From Isoetes taiwanensis (lineage: Eukaryota > Streptophyta > Lycopodiopsida > Isoetales > Isoetaceae), in contig JAJEKV010000041.1 of assembly GCA_021234155.1 (NCBI GenBank), forward strand, positions 3,588,829 through 3,652,828: DNA of 64,000 bases, given 5' to 3'. The position numbers and the translations under genes are program-made. A model generated the notes under the pieces. It worked only from the letters and a program-made list of their open reading frames with translations, searched no databases and had not been told where the DNA came from. This document shows, one piece after another, positions 60,106 to 64,000 of this stretch. Numbering within the stretch: position 1 is the first letter of the stretch; each line of letters begins with the position of its first letter.

Positions 60106-63100
60106 ATGTCGGGGTCTTTCTCAGCTATTGGAGGCTTTATGCTCGCAAATATTTTTCTCGTGGTGTTATCTCAAGATCTAAACGGTAAGATTCCCCTTAT
60201 CGCGGTCCCATTCTGTTTTTTACACATATAGTGATAGTGCAGATGCATGTCAGAGGTAGTGGTCTTTATAAGAGATCAGCGTTGATGAAACTTTCAAATT
60301 ACTTAAGATAGCTAGATGCTCAAACCGCAATAATATAAGCATATGCCATGATCTTAGCAGGACGTAAATAAAATGGGTGCCATCCATTTCATGCCGATGA
60401 GGATAGCCTACTCTAGTTCTAAAATATTGATATCATAGTAGTCATCTTCTACTGCCTTGTGTCTGTTTTGTAAATAGATACTGAATATACGCTACCATGG
60501 TGCGTTGCAACTTTTGATTAGTCTTTTTCTCAAATGCAGACATACCGCTTGCCATTCGCATCAGTTGTGGATCATCCCAGAGCACATTGGCTCCTAGAAC
60601 AAGTCACCGCTGGCTGAAAGATTCAGGGTTTACAGGTGGCAGTTCTGCAAACACAATTATGCAGAATATGATTGCTCCTCAACTGAATACATTGCGTTAT
60701 TTTGGACTATCTGATGGTCCTGAAAACTGCTATAATATCTCAGTGCCTAATGGACACTATCTGCTCAGGTTTTTCCTTTCATATGGAGATGCTGACAATT
60801 CCAATCAAGAGCCACAATTTGATGTTTCTTTGGAAGGGACACTTGTTTATTCCCTTAAACCTGGCTGGAGTACAGACATTGGCCTTGCATATGCTGATTC
60901 TCTGGTATTTGTTGACGATGGTAGTGCCACTGCTTGCTTCCATAGTTCAGGTCATGGGAATCCCTCTGTTGGTTCAATTGAAATTCTGCAGATACCTGAT
61001 CATGCGTATCAGCTTGGTGACCACATCGATCATTACATAATTTTGAAAAAGATCATGAGAGTTGATTGTGGATCTAACGTGACTGGATTTGGCTCAGATT
61101 TCAATGCCAACCTATGGGGTGGGGATCGCTATTGGCGCTCTGATATAGGCCTAGATAAAAGCTTCACAGAAACTCTGGGTACAAAGAATAGCATAAAGTC
61201 CTCTTCAGTGTTTCCAAATTTTTACCCAGAAACTATTTATCAATCAACATCCTCAACCAGCATAGGGGAAGAGCTTTCCTATACCTTTCAGGTTGAACCA
61301 AATGGAAATTATTCTATTTGGCTGCACTTTGCAGAAATCTCGGAGGATGTTGTTGCAGAGGAGCAACGGGTATTTGATGTGCTGGTAAATGATAGAAAAA
61401 TCTTTGGTGACATTGATATTATAGGTTTATCTGGAGACAGGTTTACTGCTCTTGTTCTAAATAAGACAGTACTGGTTGAAGGACGAACTCTTCAGTTGAC
61501 ACTGAGGCCAGTGAAAGGTAGCATCAGTATCAGTGCATTCGAAATTTACCAAATTATAAGGACAGAGTATGCCACAAATAATGAAGATGGTAAGCACCTA
61601 TAGTTCGAAAAATTGGCATAATCAGCTTCTCACATCTGGATGTTATTTGTATTTGAATAACACATCTGTAAATCCGTTTTCAGTTTGGGCTCTTCAAGCA
61701 CTAAGGCATTCACTTGGTCTCCCATCTCGACTTGGCTGGAATGGCGACCCCTGTGTTCCCCAGGAACACCCATGGAGTGGGGTGAATTGTGGTTATGATT
61801 TTCAAAGTGGTGGCTGGATCATTGACGGATTGTAATTGTACCTCCCTTTCTTCCTCAATCACTGTCATATTTCTGCTGACGTCTTATTGATCTGAAATAT
61901 TCTATGGTCTTAACGTGTCTGTTCTGCAAAACAAAAATTAAAAATGAGTTTATTCATGCAGAGATTTGGATAATCAAGGCTTGAAGGGATATATTAGTGA
62001 TGACGTAGCCAGACTGCAGAAGTTAAGAGTAGTGTAAGTAAGAGGCTGAATACAATTTTGGCAGTAAACAATTTTGGTTAATTCTTATGGTTGCTGCTAC
62101 TAACAGAAATTTAAGCCAGAACAATCTTCATGGAACAATACCTCCTCAACTTGGGAATCTTACAAGCTTGACAATCTTGTAAGACCATAATATTTTCTTT
62201 TTGAAGTTGGCCCTGAAAATTGGTCCACATTTTTAACATATAATCTGGATTGGACATTTCTGGAACCAGAGATCTTTCATACAATAGTTTGACTGGGCAG
62301 ATACCTGCAAGTCTTGGCAAACTATCTCAGCTCCGAAAACTGTATGTAAACTATTGTTTTGCATTAAAAAAATTTCTTGATAAATATCTCTACTAGAACT
62401 AGGGAATCTGATAAGCCCTATTTTGAATATTTGATACAAGATTCTTGAATGGAAACCAGCTGAGTGGTGAAGTGCCTACGCTACTCTTGTCAGGTCCAAT
62501 TCATGGAGCAAGTTTTAAGTAAGTACAAACTTTCGAGCTACATGAACATACATGTATTGTTATCCCATATTATGAAATTTTTTTTGCCAAGAGTACGCCG
62601 GCTGTGAGAAAGTGGTACCCATACTTCTAATTTATAGCTATAACAGACACGTGTCTGTACAGGCTGAGGCTATGGCCCTTGTCTTATTCCAAAGAGGCAT
62701 TCAGAGACCTTTCACTACATTCTTTATGTGTCGAGGCTCTCTCTTGACCAGAAATTTTTGCTCGCTTTCAATGGTTCCCCTTTACCATAAGAAAATTCTT
62801 CTGCTGAGCCATTTAAGTTTTCCATTCCTTTTCTGTCTCAAGACAATATTATGTTGAAGAGCAGCATACTTCTACTGAAGCAATGGAAGTTTAGTACAAA
62901 TATAAGATGCTTAAAACTATGCTGGAATTGATTTCTCTTTGAGGGGAGTTTATGTTTAAATCTGTGTACTTATGTATGAAGAGGAAACTCTGAATATTCT
63001 ATTGAGTGCATTAAAATTTGTTTGTTTTGAATCCTTTTGTGGCAGCTTTTCAGGAAATGAAGGTTTATGTGGTATACCGGGGTTTCCTTCATGTGGGATC

Positions 63101-63417
63101 GTTCTTACAGCTGGGGCAAAAACTGGCATTGCAATTGGTGCATTTATCTTTTTTATATGTGCCTTAACCTGTGGCATATGCATGTGGAAGAGGAAACGAA
63201 ACATTGCTCGAGCTCAGCTGCTTGCAGGTAAGCCCCCATCAAAACTCAAAGACATAGAAAGTAAAGACACAGGTTGATTCTTTTTATATTTGCAGCCCAT
63301 GGTGCACCCTATGCAAAATCAAGGACATCCCTTGCAAGGGATTTGCAACTGTCCAAGCTCAAGGGACAAGACTATTTTGCTAGTTCATTTTCAGAGTCAG
63401 TTCCCCAACTCTTGTAG
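60106..63417 (+). CDS. RLP4: Malectin-like/LRR receptor-like protein, RLP4-like
   Basis: A predicted cell-surface protein without a kinase. Nine exons: 60106-60184, 60540-61589, 61684-61831, 61962-62033, 62107-62178, 62270-62341, 62441-62518, 63046-63227, 63296-63417. All have GT-AG introns and matching phases, giving 624 residues, close to the Arabidopsis RLP4 length. Signal peptide MSGSFSAIGGFMLANIFLVV; malectin-like region in exon 2 (IRISCGSS, RVDCGSN, YSIWLHFAEI); WNGDPCVP before the repeats; three LRRs, one per 72-nt exon (NLSQNNLHGTIPPQLGNLTS); GNEGLCGIPGFPSC; membrane helix (GIAIGAFIFFICALTCGIC); short cytosolic tail with APYAKSRT. No damage is seen. Ligand and partners cannot be told. 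Confidence 0.92.
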
Positions 63418-63419
63418 GA

Positions 63420-63755
63420 CTTAACCTCGGCGGAGAAACAAAATCTGTAAATTATCAATATTTATAAATCAAAAGTATTCTTTTATGTATGTCATTCACA
63501 ATCAATAGCTTTGTTCCTCATGTTGTATCGAAATTTACATGAAATGACTTAACAAATTTGTTGATAAGGGAGGGAGCAGCTAGCTGATCTAAGGCACATC
63601 TTTTTTCTCTAAGGCACATCTTTTTCCTCGTACCCTCAGGCACTCAGACCATATCAATTCCATATCAATTCCTCCTCCTCTTCGAGATGCTTGCCCTCAA
63701 ACATGTAGAACACACCAACGTTGCCACACACACCAACGTTGCCACGAGGAATTGA
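63420..63755. other. 3' flank of RLP4-like gene
   Basis: Contains short direct repeats (TCTAAGGCACATCTTTTT twice; ACACACCAACGTTGCCAC twice). No gene recognised. Confidence 0.5.
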
Positions 63756-63761
63756 ACCATA

Positions 63762-64000
63762 GCTCCGATACCAAATGTTATGCATTAGCATATTTAGTGA
63801 TAACCAACACACCAAAAGGCGGATCCCCAGGAATTCCAATCTCTATGCGGCTTTATCCCATATCCCAGGCACTCAGACCATATCAATCAAGGAGAAACAC
63901 AACAAAAGAAGAATTTTTTTTTACCTTTGAAGAAGTATTTTGAGGATGTCAAAAATCTCAGGCTTCCTGAAGAACATTGTCATTCTTGATCTAGAATGAA
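63762..64000 (-). mobile_element. Ty1/copia 5' LTR edge and primer-binding site
   Basis: On the minus strand an LTR-like end TAACA (to 63,776) is followed after TT by TGGTATCGGAGC (63,773-63,762), one base off the initiator-Met primer site TGGTATCAGAGC, then CTATGGTTCAATTCC. The LTR would extend past the right edge of the window. No pol sequence is seen on the internal side before the RLP4 3' flank, so it is a fragment. Confidence 0.5.

Noticed and set aside
60702-61040. Alternative plus frame inside the RLP4-like second exon
   Set aside because: It overlaps the intact malectin-domain frame in another phase.

Overview
The window looks like nuclear DNA of a land plant with a large, repeat-rich genome. 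The evidence is intron-containing host genes with GT-AG splice sites (cytosolic RPS18, a malectin/LRR receptor-like protein), a PLS-type PPR fragment, plant-style LINEs with a zinc-binding tail, Ty3/gypsy and Ty1/copia remnants with plant primer-binding sites, and telo-box motifs upstream of RPS18. A fern or other non-seed vascular plant would fit the repeat content, but the sequence alone does not prove it.

Layout. 1-5.75 kb: LINE on the minus strand with an almost intact ORF1 and a broken ORF2. 5.8-6.6 kb: 3' tail of a second LINE (plus). 8.0-8.4 and 13.2-13.5 kb: two copies of a short A-tailed retroposon with hairpin ends. 9.68-13.2 kb: an interval bounded by a perfect 18-bp inverted repeat, holding truncated LysM and PPR gene fragments. 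13.5-31.6 kb: a duplicated compound locus. Block R (13.48-16.40 and 28.09-31.01 kb, then a Ty3/gypsy gag remnant) flanks two head-to-tail copies, E1 (16.40-20.98 kb, lacking its RT part) and E2 (20.99-28.07 kb), of an intron-containing retroelement on the minus strand. Its RT resembles Penelope-like elements, and it has an upstream ORF starting with an RGG-rich exon. 32.4-33.1 kb: RPS18 (minus, three exons). 33.3-34.0 kb: long hairpin and 21-bp repeats upstream of RPS18. 34.6-36.1 kb: LINE fragment with a 3' stem-loop. 36.65-36.73 kb: microRNA-like foldback. 39.4-43.1 kb: LINE (plus) interrupted by a Ty3/gypsy pol fragment. 43.1-53.5 kb: about 3.7 tandem copies of a 2.7-kb unit (T) sharing introns and two RNA-like structures with E. 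53.6-59.3 kb: rearranged LTR-retrotransposon pieces. 60.1-63.4 kb: complete nine-exon RLP4-like gene (plus). 63.76 kb to the end: a Ty1/copia LTR edge.

Three copies of one MITE family with 4-bp target duplications (19.18, 38.56, 52.46 kb) postdate the E and T amplifications, because the sister copies preserve empty sites. The most notable signal is that E and T share structured termini and a stem-loop next to a conserved 5' splice site, with base-pair-preserving changes, although their bodies differ. This suggests an autonomous/non-autonomous pair of a little-described, tandemly arrayed retroelement group. Many copy-to-copy differences cluster at CTG/CAG trinucleotides. Some frameshifts may therefore be consensus errors or methylation-driven decay and should be treated with caution.
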